The translations under genes and the position numbers were made by a program. A stretch of DNA of 64,000 bases from Streptomyces sp. LaPpAH-108. GTDB lineage: Bacteria > Actinomycetota > Actinomycetes > Streptomycetales > Streptomycetaceae. Shown here piece after piece: positions 17,722 through 25,965 of this stretch (its first letter is position 1; every line of letters starts with the position of its first letter). The notes below the pieces were generated by a model. It saw nothing but the letters and a program-made list of their open reading frames with translations, was not told the DNA's origin and did no database searches. The stretch spans positions 406,052 to 470,051 of the forward strand of contig NZ_KB891988.1 of the NCBI RefSeq assembly GCF_000373625.1, written 5' to 3'.

Positions 17722-17855
17722 CCACTGTCATGGTGGAGATCAGCACCCGACCGCCGACCCTGGAGGAGCCCGAGGGAGTGATCCTCCTGGACGACCTGGA
17801 GGTGCTGGCCGAAGGGGCCGTCCCGGGCTGCAACGACGACAACCCGTACCGGTAG
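17718..17855 (+). CDS. Candidate RiPP precursor peptide (45 residues)
   Basis: This short gene overlaps the radical SAM stop by four bases and encodes 45 residues. The N-terminal two-thirds is acidic and amphipathic (PEGVILLDDLEVLAEG, residues 18-33), like a leader bound by a recognition domain. The tail after Gly-Ala-Val-Pro-Gly is Cys-Asn-Asp-Asp-Asn-Pro-Tyr-Arg, with one Cys (38) and one Tyr (44) as plausible radical SAM targets. No known core such as FxS, GRRM-, Xye- or mycofactocin Val-Tyr type is visible. No peptidase or exporter gene lies beside it. The gene call is supported by coupling, codon use and composition; the role as precursor is inferred from context. Confidence 0.75.
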   Translation: MTTVMVEISTRPPTLEEPEGVILLDDLEVLAEGAVPGCNDDNPYR

Positions 17856-17875
17856 ACAACCGGACGCGCAGAACC

Positions 17876-17914
17876 GCGGGGGCTTCCGGGCGTTCTCCCG
17901 TCCGAAGTCCCCGC
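17876..17914 (+). terminator. Terminator hairpin after the peptide gene
   Basis: GCGGGGGCTTC and GAAGTCCCCGC (with one mismatch) form a stem around a loop of about 17 bases, 20 bases after the peptide stop codon. No T-run follows, as is usual in this G+C range. It would separate the radical SAM-peptide transcript from the phosphotransferase gene. Confidence 0.5.
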
Positions 17915-17964
17915 ACCGCTGCCCGCCCACCCTCGCACCCGCTTCCGTGGAAGAATGAAGCCCC

Positions 17965-18786
17965 ATGGCGACCATCCGCATCGGCCTCGACCGACTGCCG
18001 CCCGCCGCTCGCGCCGCCGTCGAAGAGCACACCGGCCCCCTCCTCACGGTCGAGGAGACCGCCGAGGGCTTCAACAGCGAGATCGCGGCCCGTGTCACCT
18101 CCACCACGGGCACCTGGCACATCAAGGGCCTGCGCACCGATCACCCCCGCGTCTGGACCCAGCACCGGGAGGCCGCCGTCGCCCCCTTCCTCACCGGCCT
18201 GGCCCCCGCCCTCCGCTGGCGCGTCGAGGCCGCTGGTTGGGACCTCCTCGGCTTCGAAGCCCTCGCCGGTCACCACGCCGACTACGCCCCCGGATCCCCC
18301 GACCTCACCGAAGTCGCCTCCCTCCTGCGCCGCCTCGGCGAGACCTCCTGCCCCGACATCGAGCTACGCCACGCCGAGCAGCGTTTGGAACGCTACGCAG
18401 CCCACCGCGACGACCTCCGCTTCTTCGCCGGGGTCCACCTGCTCCACACCGACCTGAACAACGCCAACGTCCTCGTCGACGATCAGGCTCTCCAGGGCGA
18501 TCGGGCCCGCTTGGTCGACTGGGCCTGGGCGACCCGTGGCGCGGCGTGGCTCGACGCCGGGTACTGGGTCATCTGGCTCATCGCCGCCGGTCACGCCCCC
18601 GCATCCGCCGAACGCTGGGCCGCCGAGATCCCCTCCTGGCACACCGCACCCGCCGAGGGCATCACCGCCTTCGCCGCCGCCAACGCCAACGTCTGGTCCG
18701 AGATCAGCACGGCCGACCCCGACCCATGGACCCTGCGCCTCGCGGCTGCCGCCACCGCCTGGTGCGCACATCGCAGGACTGGTTGA
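17965..18786 (+). CDS. Phosphotransferase of the APH/choline kinase family
   Basis: Encodes 273 residues. The catalytic loop HTDLNNANVLV (about residue 158) and the metal-binding LVDWAWATRGAAWLDAGY (about 182) are those of aminoglycoside phosphotransferase-like kinases. The N-terminal GFNSEIAARV takes the place of the nucleotide loop. The substrate cannot be deduced; small hydroxylated metabolites, antibiotics or a modified peptide are all possible. It follows the peptide gene by 109 bases behind a likely terminator and its own GAAGAATGAAG ribosome binding site, so it may be transcribed alone. The stop is followed within a few bases by the broken ppdK copy. Confidence 0.82.
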   Translation: MATIRIGLDRLPPAARAAVEEHTGPLLTVEETAEGFNSEIAARVTSTTGTWHIKGLRTDHPRVWTQHREAAVAPFLTGLAPALRWRVEAAGWDLLGFEALAGHHADYAPGSPDLTEVASLLRRLGETSCPDIELRHAEQRLERYAAHRDDLRFFAGVHLLHTDLNNANVLVDDQALQGDRARLVDWAWATRGAAWLDAGYWVIWLIAAGHAPASAERWAAEIPSWHTAPAEGITAFAAANANVWSEISTADPDPWTLRLAAAATAWCAHRRTG

Positions 18787-18797
18787 GCCGAACTCCC

Positions 18798-19053
18798 ACG
18801 CGGCCGAGCGCAAGTCCACCGTGGACGATCCGCACGCCGAGATCATGGTCCCGCTCGTCGGTACGATCCAGGAACTGGAGACCGTCCGCGACGAGGTCGA
18901 CCAGGTCATCGCGGAAGGCAGGGCGGAGGCGGGTACGCGGCTGAAGCTTGCCATCGGCACGACTACGTCTCCTGCTCCCCCTTCCGCATCCTGGTAGCCC
19001 GCCTGGAAGTGGGCCGCGTGGCGACTCAGTCCACGGGCAGCGGCCACCGCTGA
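18798..19053 (+). pseudogene. Broken duplicate of the ppdK 3' end
   Basis: Bases 18798-18960 correspond to the ppdK segment at about 11580-11744 (AAERK, AEIMVPLVGTIQELE, DQVIAEG, TRLKLAIGT). At 18961 the match jumps to 12070 onward (DYVSCSPFRI to SGSGHR and stop), so about 330 bases are missing and the frame changes. Coding identity over the first part is about 84 percent by hand count. The downstream non-coding repeat is almost identical to that of intact ppdK. It has no start signal and cannot make PPDK. Confidence 0.88.
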
Positions 19054-19067
19054 GCCCCGGAGCCCGT

Positions 19068-19149
19068 CGTCGGTCCCCGACCCTCACCACCGATCGACGA
19101 CGGCTCCGGCGCCACAAGAGGGGGCGGCACCCTGTGCGGGGGTGCCGCC
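19068..19149 (+). repeat. Right copy of island-flanking direct repeat
   Basis: Copy of 12214-12294 with one inserted A at 19117. It follows the broken ppdK end as the left copy follows intact ppdK and includes the same terminator hairpin. It marks the right boundary of the accessory region; the next gene, an Rpn-like nuclease on the opposite strand, ends 15 bases later. Confidence 0.85.
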
Positions 19150-19164
19150 CCTTCGCGCGCCTGG

Positions 19165-20049
19165 TCACTCCTCGGCGAACAGATCCGCCGCGTTCGTCGC
19201 ATGGACGGCTCGCTGGAACCACGTGTCCAACTGGTCCGGGTCCTCGCAGGTGTTGACCCGGGCGCGGATGTCGTCGGGGACGGAGAGGGCTCGGCATTCG
19301 AGGGCGCGGATGATCAGCTCCCGCTGACTCTCGACACGTCCCTCCTCGCGCCCCTCCTCGCGTACCTGCTCGGCCAGCGGGTGGCGCCAGAAGTACTGGA
19401 TGGCTGTCATCAGGTCCCTCCACATCTGCTTCGCCTGGGGGTCGGCCAGGCATGAGTCGACAAACTGCACGAAGACCGCGGCGTTTTCGGGGTCGATGGT
19501 CCGCAGGGCGGATGCCAGGGATTTCAGTATGGCGGCGGACTGGGGGCCGCGCCCGTGTGTCATCGCCGAAAGCACCGCAAGGGGTACGTCCCGTTCGGCC
19601 TGCCGCTCGTCCGAGATGACGGGGACGTTGTCCGGGCCCAGTACGAGTGGCCGTACCGTCAGCGAGTGCCAGTCGCGGAAGCCGAGCCGGATCGGGCGGG
19701 CCGCCCACTTCGCGGTGGCGCTGCTCTGCGTGGTGACGATGAGGATCGGCTCGCAACGGTACTTCTCGTACAAAAATGACAGGTAGTACGGCCAGCTGCC
19801 CCGTTTGCGATCGTCCACCTTCCCCTGGGACTCGACCACGAGCAGGTACGTGCCGTCGTCCGTCTCGGCCCGCAGCAGCGTGTCCACGCGTCGCTCGACC
19901 GGTTCGATCTCGGTGAGGTCCACGTTCAGCGCGGCGATCTCGCGTGGCTCGGGAAACGGTACGTGCAGTACCTGCTGCAGCGCCCGGGTCAACAGCGCCG
20001 GGTCTTTCTGGAAGATCCGGTGCAACGCCTCATGCGACGAGCCGACCAT
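19165..20049 (-). CDS. Rpn-like PD-(D/E)XK nuclease-family protein
   Basis: Encodes 294 residues from ATG 20049 with GGGGGAG 4 nt upstream; the longer open frame to 20223 lacks a start signal. The N-terminal half carries the signature of this Streptomyces family: EALHRIFQKDPALLTRAL, RRVDTLLR (the active-site Asp), YLLVVESQGK (Glu and the Gln variant) and RGSWPYYLSFLYEKY. Relatives are Rpn recombination-promoting nucleases and YhgA-like proteins. The C-terminal part has EQVREEGREEGRVE, also typical. It adjoins the right repeat of the island; whether it came with the island is unclear. Confidence 0.7.
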   Translation of the reverse strand: MVGSSHEALHRIFQKDPALLTRALQQVLHVPFPEPREIAALNVDLTEIEPVERRVDTLLRAETDDGTYLLVVESQGKVDDRKRGSWPYYLSFLYEKYRCEPILIVTTQSSATAKWAARPIRLGFRDWHSLTVRPLVLGPDNVPVISDERQAERDVPLAVLSAMTHGRGPQSAAILKSLASALRTIDPENAAVFVQFVDSCLADPQAKQMWRDLMTAIQYFWRHPLAEQVREEGREEGRVESQRELIIRALECRALSVPDDIRARVNTCEDPDQLDTWFQRAVHATNAADLFAEE

Positions 20050-20234
20050 CAGCTCCCCCTTTCGTACGACGTGATCAACGAGTCGCGTCGCCGTCAGGTC
20101 GTGCCGCGCGAGGGAGCGCGTGGAAGCGTGGCCCGCAGCGTGACACGCCGTCGCAACACCCCCTTCGCAATCGTCCCGCATCGTTGATCGCTGGGACGGG
20201 CATCGATGACGGAAGACAGACAAGGGGTGCGCGC

Positions 20235-21479
20235 ATGGCGGTCAGTCGTAGGGCGTTGTTGGGTGCGAGCGCAGGGGTTGGGTTCCTCGCCGCCTGTGGG
20301 AGCAACACCGGTCGGGGCGAGGGTGGTTCAGGGACGCGGATTTCGCAGTGGTACCACCAGTATGGCGAAGCCGGGACCGAGCAGGCCGTCAAGCGGTACG
20401 CCGCCGCCTACGACAAGGCCGACGTCAGTGTGCAGTGGCGGCCCGGTGACTACGACCGGCAGACCGCTGCCGCGTTGCTCACCGATTCCGGGCCGGATGT
20501 GTTCGAGGGGAGTCCTACGCTCGATCAGATCCAGGGGGGTCAAGTCGTCGACCTCACCGAGCTGTTGGACGGAGTGAAGGACGACTTCAACCCCGCCGTG
20601 CTCACGCCGAAGACGTACGACGGGAAGATCTGGGGCATTCCGCAGGTCATCGACATGCAGATGCTCTACTACCGCAAGAGCCTGTTGAAGGATGCCGGGG
20701 TCGAGCCGCCCACCTCCCTGGACGCCCTCGTGGACGCTGCCAAGCGGCTCACCACCAGCAAGACCAAGGGTCTCTTCCTCGGCAACGACGGCGGCGCGGG
20801 TGTCCTCGGCGGAACTCCCCTCAACGCGGCCGGACTTCAGCTCGTCACCGAGGACGGGAAGGTCGGGTTCGACGACCCCGCCGCCGCCCGTACCCTCGGC
20901 AAGCTGCACCAGTTGTACGCCGACAAGTCCCTGCTGCTCGGCGCGCCCGCCGACTGGTCGGACCCCGCCGCGTTCCTCCAGGGGCTCACGGCGATGCAGT
21001 GGTCGGGGCTGTGGGCGCTGCCGCAGGTGAAGAAGGAACTCGGGGACGACTTCGGGGTGTTGCCCTTCCCGAAGGACGGCCCGCAGGGGGCGCCCGCCGT
21101 GCCCGTGGGTGCGTACGGCTCCGCGGTCAGCGCGCGCGGCAAGCACCGGGAGGCCGCCAAAGAGTACGTGAAGTGGCTCTGGGTCGAACGCACCGACTAC
21201 CAGGAGGACTTCGCCCTCTCCTACGGCTTCCACATCCCGGCCCGGATCTCCCTCGCCAAGAAGGCGGCCAAGCTGCGGACCGGTCCCGCCGCCGACGCCG
21301 TCCGCTTCACCACCGACCACGGCCACGCCCAGCCGCTGCTGTGGACCCCGGCGAACCAGACCGCCTACCAGGACGGCCTCAGCCGGATCATCAAGGACGG
21401 CGCGCATCCCGAGACCGAACTCCGGTCCGTCGTAAGGAAAGTGGCCGCCGAACTCGACCGGGTGAAGAAGAAGTCGTGA
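20235..21479 (+). CDS. Sugar ABC transporter substrate-binding lipoprotein
   Basis: Encodes 414 residues. The N-terminus has a twin-arginine SRRALLGASAGVG run ending in the lipobox LAAC with Cys21, so it is a Tat-type lipoprotein on the outer membrane face. The remainder is a family 1 extracellular solute-binding protein, with ISQWYHQYGE, GPDVFEGSP and GIPQVIDMQMLYYRKSLLKDAG. ATG 20235 has AAGGGG 7-8 nt upstream. It begins a three-gene importer operon whose two permeases overlap in sequence; no ATPase gene is present, so a shared MsiK-type ATPase is expected. Ligand probably an oligosaccharide. Confidence 0.9.
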   Translation: MAVSRRALLGASAGVGFLAACGSNTGRGEGGSGTRISQWYHQYGEAGTEQAVKRYAAAYDKADVSVQWRPGDYDRQTAAALLTDSGPDVFEGSPTLDQIQGGQVVDLTELLDGVKDDFNPAVLTPKTYDGKIWGIPQVIDMQMLYYRKSLLKDAGVEPPTSLDALVDAAKRLTTSKTKGLFLGNDGGAGVLGGTPLNAAGLQLVTEDGKVGFDDPAAARTLGKLHQLYADKSLLLGAPADWSDPAAFLQGLTAMQWSGLWALPQVKKELGDDFGVLPFPKDGPQGAPAVPVGAYGSAVSARGKHREAAKEYVKWLWVERTDYQEDFALSYGFHIPARISLAKKAAKLRTGPAADAVRFTTDHGHAQPLLWTPANQTAYQDGLSRIIKDGAHPETELRSVVRKVAAELDRVKKKS

Positions 21480-22378
21480 GGCGTACGAACGCGCGGTGGT
21501 TCTGGGTCTTCGTCGGCCCCTTCGCCCTCGGACTCGCCCTGTTCACCTACGTCCCGCTGCTGTGGAGCGTCGGCCTGAGCTTCTTCGACGCGCACAACAC
21601 CGTCACGCCCACCCACTTCGTCGGGCTGGACAACTACACCGCGATGCTGAAGGACGACGCGTTCCGGGACAGCCTGAAGACCTTCCTCGTCTTCACCGCG
21701 TTCATCGTGCCCACCACCTACGCCGTCTCCCTCGCGCTCGCCCTGATGGTCAACCGGGTCCGCAGGGCGCGCGCCTTCTTCCGCTCGGTGTTCTTCCTGC
21801 CGGCCGCGTGCAGTTACGTCGTCGCGGCCCTGATCTGGAAGATGTCGGTCTTCAGCGGGGTGCGGTTCGGGCTGGCGAACACGGTCCTCGGCTGGTTCGG
21901 CGCCGACTCCGTGGCCTGGCTGTCCACCACGGACCCGCCCTGGTACTGGCTGGTCATCGTGACCGTACGGCTCTGGCTCCAGGCCGGTTTCTACATGATC
22001 CTCTTCCTCGCGGGGCTGCAGCGCATCGACCCGGCGCTGTACGAGGCCGCCGCCGTGGACGGCGCCAGGCCGGGCTGGACCGTGCTGCGCCACATCACGC
22101 TGCCCCAACTGCGGGCCACCTCGGTCGCGGTGATCCTGCTGCTCGTCGTCAACGCCTTCCAGGCCTTCGACGAGTTCTACAACCTGCTCTCCGACGCCCG
22201 GGGTTACCCGCCCTACGCCCGGCCCCCGCTCGTCTACCTCTACTACACGGCCCTCGGCGAGGGGCAGAACCTGGGCCTGGGCAGCGCCGGTGCCGTGATC
22301 CTCGCGCTGATCATCGCGGTCGTCACCGTGGGCCAGGCGCGCTGGCTGAAGCTCGGGAGGACCGACGCCGATGGATGA
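21476..22378 (+). CDS. Sugar ABC transporter permease (MalF type)
   Basis: Encodes 300 residues with six hydrophobic segments. The cytoplasmic EAA loop reads EAAAVDGARPGWTVLRHITLP (about residue 210), where the ATPase docks. GTG 21476 overlaps the stop of the binding-protein gene (GTGA), so translation is coupled. Family: binding-protein-dependent carbohydrate permeases (CUT1). It pairs with the second permease directly downstream. Confidence 0.92.
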   Translation: MRRTNARWFWVFVGPFALGLALFTYVPLLWSVGLSFFDAHNTVTPTHFVGLDNYTAMLKDDAFRDSLKTFLVFTAFIVPTTYAVSLALALMVNRVRRARAFFRSVFFLPAACSYVVAALIWKMSVFSGVRFGLANTVLGWFGADSVAWLSTTDPPWYWLVIVTVRLWLQAGFYMILFLAGLQRIDPALYEAAAVDGARPGWTVLRHITLPQLRATSVAVILLLVVNAFQAFDEFYNLLSDARGYPPYARPPLVYLYYTALGEGQNLGLGSAGAVILALIIAVVTVGQARWLKLGRTDADG

Positions 22379-23204
22379 CGCGCTCGTACGGGCCGGACGG
22401 GCCCTCAGGCTGGCCGTGCTGATCGCACTCGCGCTGCTCTTCCTGATCCCCTTCTACCTGCTGCTCCGCAACGGCCTGTCCACCGAGCGGGAGATCACCT
22501 CGCCGGAGTGGACCTTCTTCCCGCACGAGCTGCGCTGGGACAACGTCCACGAGCTGTTCGCGGACACCTCCGTCCCCTTCGCCCGCTCCCTGCTCAACTC
22601 CGCGCTGATCGCCGTCGCCACCACCCTCGGCACCCTCCTGCTCGCCTCCCTCGCGGGCTACGGCCTCGCCCGCATCCCCTACCGGCACGCGAACAAGGTC
22701 TTCTACGGCGTCCTCGGCACCCTGCTGATCCCGGCCGCCGTCACCTTCGTGCCCAGCTTCGTGCTGGTGTCCTCGCTGGGCTGGATCTCCACGCTGCGCG
22801 GCCTGATCGTGCCGACGCTGTTCTCGGCGTTCGCGTGCTTCGTGTTCCGGCAGTACTTCCTGGGGTTTCCAAGGGAGTTGGAGGACGCGGCACAGGTCGA
22901 CGGGCTCGGCCACTGGCGCACGTACTGGCTCGTCGTCGTGCCGAACGCGCGGCCGGTGTTCGCGGCCGTCGGCACGATCGTGTTCCTCGGCGCCTGGAAC
23001 TCCTTCCTGTGGCCCCTGGTCATCGGCCAGGACCGCGACACCTGGACGGTCCAGGTGGCCCTGTCGTCCTTCACCACCTCCCAAGTGATCCGTCTGCACG
23101 AACTGTTCGTCGCGTCGGCGGTCTCGATCCTGCCGCTGCTCCTGGTCTTCCTCGTCTTCCAGCGGTGGATCGTGGTGGGGGTGGAGCGGTCCGGGATCGA
23201 CTGA
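22371..23204 (+). CDS. Sugar ABC transporter permease (MalG type)
   Basis: Encodes 277 residues with six hydrophobic segments and the EAA-like loop ELEDAAQVDGLGHWRTYWLVV. It overlaps the end of the first permease gene by eight bases. The pair makes the membrane channel of the importer. The gene ends 13 bases before the converging sortase gene. Confidence 0.92.
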   Translation: MDDALVRAGRALRLAVLIALALLFLIPFYLLLRNGLSTEREITSPEWTFFPHELRWDNVHELFADTSVPFARSLLNSALIAVATTLGTLLLASLAGYGLARIPYRHANKVFYGVLGTLLIPAAVTFVPSFVLVSSLGWISTLRGLIVPTLFSAFACFVFRQYFLGFPRELEDAAQVDGLGHWRTYWLVVVPNARPVFAAVGTIVFLGAWNSFLWPLVIGQDRDTWTVQVALSSFTTSQVIRLHELFVASAVSILPLLLVFLVFQRWIVVGVERSGID

Positions 23205-23217
23205 GCCATTCCCGAAC

Positions 23218-23844
23218 TCAGGCCTTGCGGCTGCCCGTCAGGTGTGCGAACACCACCACGTTCCCCTGATAACCGGTCGACCTGGAGTAGCCCCCACCGC
23301 ACGTGATCACCCGCAACTCCGGGCGCGTGGACGCGCCGTACACCTTCTCGTCCGGGAAGTTCTTCGCCGAGTAGACCTCGACGGCGTCGACCGCGAAGAC
23401 CGCGATCGTGGCGTCCTCGCGGTCGATCTCGATCGTGGTGCCGCGCTTCAGGGCACCGAGGTCGTAGAAGACGGCGGGGCCCTCGGTGTTGTCGACGTGG
23501 CCCGCCACGACGGCGGTGCCGGTGGAGCCGGGGGCGGTGCCCGCCTCGTACCAGCCCGCGAGGTTCTTCTCCGCCGGGGGCGGGACGTCCAGGCTGCCGG
23601 AGGGGGTCAGGGAGAGGCCCATCAGGGGGGCGTCGACGTGGATCGCGGGGATGCGGATGCGGGTCGGCGGGGACGGGTCGAGGGCGGGGGCCGCGCTGTG
23701 TTCGCCGCCCGGTTCGGGGCGGCCCTCGGCGGCGGAGGGCTGGGGCGGGGCGTGGGTGCCGGTGCCGTCGCCGAGCAGCCAGACGCCCGAGGCGAGCGCC
23801 ACCACCGTCACGGCGGCTATCGCGGCGTCACCCAGTCTGCGCAT
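23218..23844 (-). CDS. Class F sortase
   Basis: Encodes 208 residues from ATG 23844, with AAGGGGG 5 nt upstream (a longer frame begins at 23865). An N-terminal signal anchor (DAAIAAVTVVALASGVWLL) is followed by a Pro/Ala linker and the sortase barrel. His of VVAGHVDN, Cys of LRVITCGGGY and the Arg in YSRSTGY form the active site. Class F enzymes of actinobacteria attach proteins to the cell wall, often those encoded next door. The neighbour upstream is a secreted protein with a C-terminal membrane segment, although it has no clear LPXTG motif. Confidence 0.9.
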   Translation of the reverse strand: MRRLGDAAIAAVTVVALASGVWLLGDGTGTHAPPQPSAAEGRPEPGGEHSAAPALDPSPPTRIRIPAIHVDAPLMGLSLTPSGSLDVPPPAEKNLAGWYEAGTAPGSTGTAVVAGHVDNTEGPAVFYDLGALKRGTTIEIDREDATIAVFAVDAVEVYSAKNFPDEKVYGASTRPELRVITCGGGYSRSTGYQGNVVVFAHLTGSRKA

Positions 23845-23971
23845 GTGAACCCCCTTACCGTGCACGCGTCTCCACGAGGTGGACCCCCGTCCCCCTCCGG
23901 GCCGCGAGGGGCATCGGACCCGGAGGGGGCGGGACGTGCGGTACCGGCCGACGGACAGCGGAGGGTGTCCG

Positions 23972-24544
23972 TCAGATCCCGTCGCCTCTCGCCCGGCGAT
24001 GCAGGAGCCAGGTACCGCCCGCGGCGGCGACGGCCAGTGCCGCCACGCCCGCCGCGGTCTGTGAGGGGCCGGGGCCTGGTGCCCCGCCGACCCCGGTCTT
24101 CAGGCTGCCGCGCGGCTGCGTCTGCGGCCCGGCCGCGCTCAGCGCCACCTTCAGGTCTCCCCGCACCTGCCGGTCGTCCTCGGCGCACCGCGCGACGATC
24201 TCGTACGTCCCCGGCTGCGCGCCCTCCGGGACCTGGAAGCGGCCGATCGCCTCGCCCTCGTGCGTGGTCGGCGCCAGCGGGAACGTCCCCGCGCCCACCG
24301 CGCCCGCGTCGCCGAGCGCGCTGCCCTGCTCGCCGCACGCCGCCGTGTTCACGGTGACCTCGCTGCCCGGCGTGGTCGTGGACGGGTACACCTGGAGGCC
24401 GCTCGCCGCGCCGCCCAGCCACAGGCTTGCGGCTGTGGCCGGTCGCAGCGGGGCCGCGTCCGCGTGGGCCGCCGGAGCGGTGGCGAGCCCTGCCGCGGCC
24501 ACGGCGAGCGCGGTACCGGTCAGCAGACGGGCGGTGCGACGCAT
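23972..24544 (-). CDS. Secreted, membrane-anchored protein next to sortase
   Basis: Encodes 190 residues. A Sec signal peptide ends about AAHADA (residue 30). An Ig-like/beta-rich domain follows (LQVYPSTTTPGSEVTVNTAACG, PGTYEIVARCAEDD) with two Cys that may pair. The C-terminus has a Pro/Gly linker, a hydrophobic segment (AAGVAALAVAAAGGTWLL) and an RRARG tail. This resembles a wall-sorted protein, but a clear LPXTG-like motif is missing before the hydrophobic segment. ATG 24544 has GGGGAG 8 nt upstream. It precedes the class F sortase in the same direction with a 127-base gap. Confidence 0.72.
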   Translation of the reverse strand: MRRTARLLTGTALAVAAAGLATAPAAHADAAPLRPATAASLWLGGAASGLQVYPSTTTPGSEVTVNTAACGEQGSALGDAGAVGAGTFPLAPTTHEGEAIGRFQVPEGAQPGTYEIVARCAEDDRQVRGDLKVALSAAGPQTQPRGSLKTGVGGAPGPGPSQTAAGVAALAVAAAGGTWLLHRRARGDGI

Positions 24545-24878
24545 GGTGGTGCTCCCCAGGGCTTGTCCGACGTGAATCGTCCAGGGGCGAGCGCCCCTGC
24601 CCTACCGAGGTAAAGCCCAGAGCGCCCCCACCGCCTCCCGGGAACGGCCCCGCACTGCGGAGAACGGGTGGCGCCCCCGACCCCCACATGGGTGAGCGGC
24701 GGCTTGTCGACGCAGGTCAGGGGCGGGTACGGGGTGGACGGGGAAGAGCACACGAATGGAGGGCCGGGCACAGATGAACGGGTGACCGGACCGACGGGCC
24801 GTCAGGAGCCCCGGGACCGACAAGCCCCGGCACCTCGGCAGCGCGGAACCCCGGCACCCCGCCCCGGCCCACTCCCCG
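24545..24878. other. Intergenic region upstream of secreted protein
   Basis: These 334 bases lie between the end of the DUF218 gene and the start of the secreted-protein gene, both on the minus strand. They must hold the promoter of the latter. Open frames here are short and Arg/Pro-rich. I see no gene and no clear hairpin. Confidence 0.5.
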
Positions 24879-25565
24879 TCACCCCCGCGACGCCAGCGCC
24901 CGCTCCACCCCGTCCTCCTTCGGTCCCAGGAAGCGCGGGCCCGGTCGGAACAGGACGTCCAGGCTTGCCTTGGCTGCCGCGAAGACCTCGCGGGTGCCGC
25001 CGTAGTACCAGGTCGCGTCGTGTTTGGCGGAGACTCCGACGCCGTACGAGCGCACGCCCGCCGCCTCGCAGAGGGCGACGGCGCGGCGGATGTGGAAGCC
25101 CTGGCTGATCAGGACCGCGCGGTCGACTCCGAACACCTTGCGGGCGCGTACGCAGGAGTCCCAGGTGTCGAAGCCCGCGTAGTCCTCGACGATGCGGGCG
25201 GCGGGGACGCCGTGGTGGGTGAGGTAGGTGTGCATCGCGTCCGGTTCGTCGTAGTCCTCGCGGCTGTTGTCGCCGGTGACGAGGACGGCCTCGATCCGGC
25301 CCGCGCGGTAGAGGCGGGCCGCCGCGTCGAGGCGGTGGGCGAGGTACGGCGAGGGCTCGCCGTCCCAGAGTCCGGCGCCGAACACGATGGCGACCTGCTC
25401 GCGCGGCACGTCCGCGACCGTCCGCAGCCGGTCCGCCGTCGAGACGTACAGCCAGGCGGAGGGGAGGAGCGCCAGGACACAGGCCGCCATGACGGCCTGG
25501 AGCAGGCGCCGTTGCCCGCGCCGGGTGCGCGGAAGACGCGGCAGGCGGGGCGGGCGGATCTTCAT
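24879..25565 (-). CDS. DUF218 (SanA/YdcF-like) membrane protein
   Basis: Encodes 228 residues from ATG 25565, with GGGAG 6 nt upstream; the frame continues to a GTG at 25625 without a ribosome binding site. One N-terminal transmembrane segment (LLQAVMAACVLALLPSAWLYV) precedes the DUF218 domain, with AIVFGAGLWDGEPSPYLAHRLDAA, VTGDN and VLISQGFHIRRAVALC. E. coli SanA is involved in envelope integrity and vancomycin tolerance; the biochemical role of the family is not settled. Confidence 0.85.
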   Translation of the reverse strand: MKIRPPRLPRLPRTRRGQRRLLQAVMAACVLALLPSAWLYVSTADRLRTVADVPREQVAIVFGAGLWDGEPSPYLAHRLDAAARLYRAGRIEAVLVTGDNSREDYDEPDAMHTYLTHHGVPAARIVEDYAGFDTWDSCVRARKVFGVDRAVLISQGFHIRRAVALCEAAGVRSYGVGVSAKHDATWYYGGTREVFAAAKASLDVLFRPGPRFLGPKEDGVERALASRG

Positions 25566-25731
25566 ACGGGCTCCCGGAGGTCGTGTTCCGACCAGGGAGA
25601 CGCGCGGGAAGGCACGGCGGTTCACAGGGGCTGAGCTGGTCGACTCGGTTCACAGGCCACTTCCCTGTACGCCGCGTGTCCGTGACGACACGGCAACGGA
25701 CGCGCAACGTCGCCGGGGCAGGATGTCCCCC

Positions 25732-25914
25732 ATGACAGTGCCGGACTCGCTCAGCGACGATCTCCTCCCCGACCTCGGCAGCACGGCGCATCTCATGAGC
25801 AGCATCGGTGTCCGGCTCGCCGGCCAGCTGCGGCACGTCACCCCTCAGGGCCGCCCCCGCTCCGACGCGTCGCCCGCCGCTCGAAAACCCCACAAAAGCG
25901 CCACAAACGGATAG
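25732..25914 (+). CDS. Small hypothetical protein
   Basis: Encodes 60 residues with SDDLLPDLGSTAHLMSSIGVRLAGQL at the start and a basic, disordered tail. Third codon positions are mostly G or C until the last ten codons. A ribosome binding site is not clear (AGGATG lies about 8 nt before the ATG). It lies between the divergent DUF218 gene and dgt. I do not recognise it, and it may be chance. Confidence 0.35.
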   Translation: MTVPDSLSDDLLPDLGSTAHLMSSIGVRLAGQLRHVTPQGRPRSDASPAARKPHKSATNG

Positions 25915-25965
25915 CCGCCCGCACCGCCTTCCCCGATCGTCACCGCCGCCGCTTACTGTCGAGAC

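Noticed and set aside
24668..25108. Plus-strand 146-residue frame over the DUF218 gene end
   Set aside because: Mostly antisense to the DUF218 coding region, Pro/Arg-rich and without a family match.
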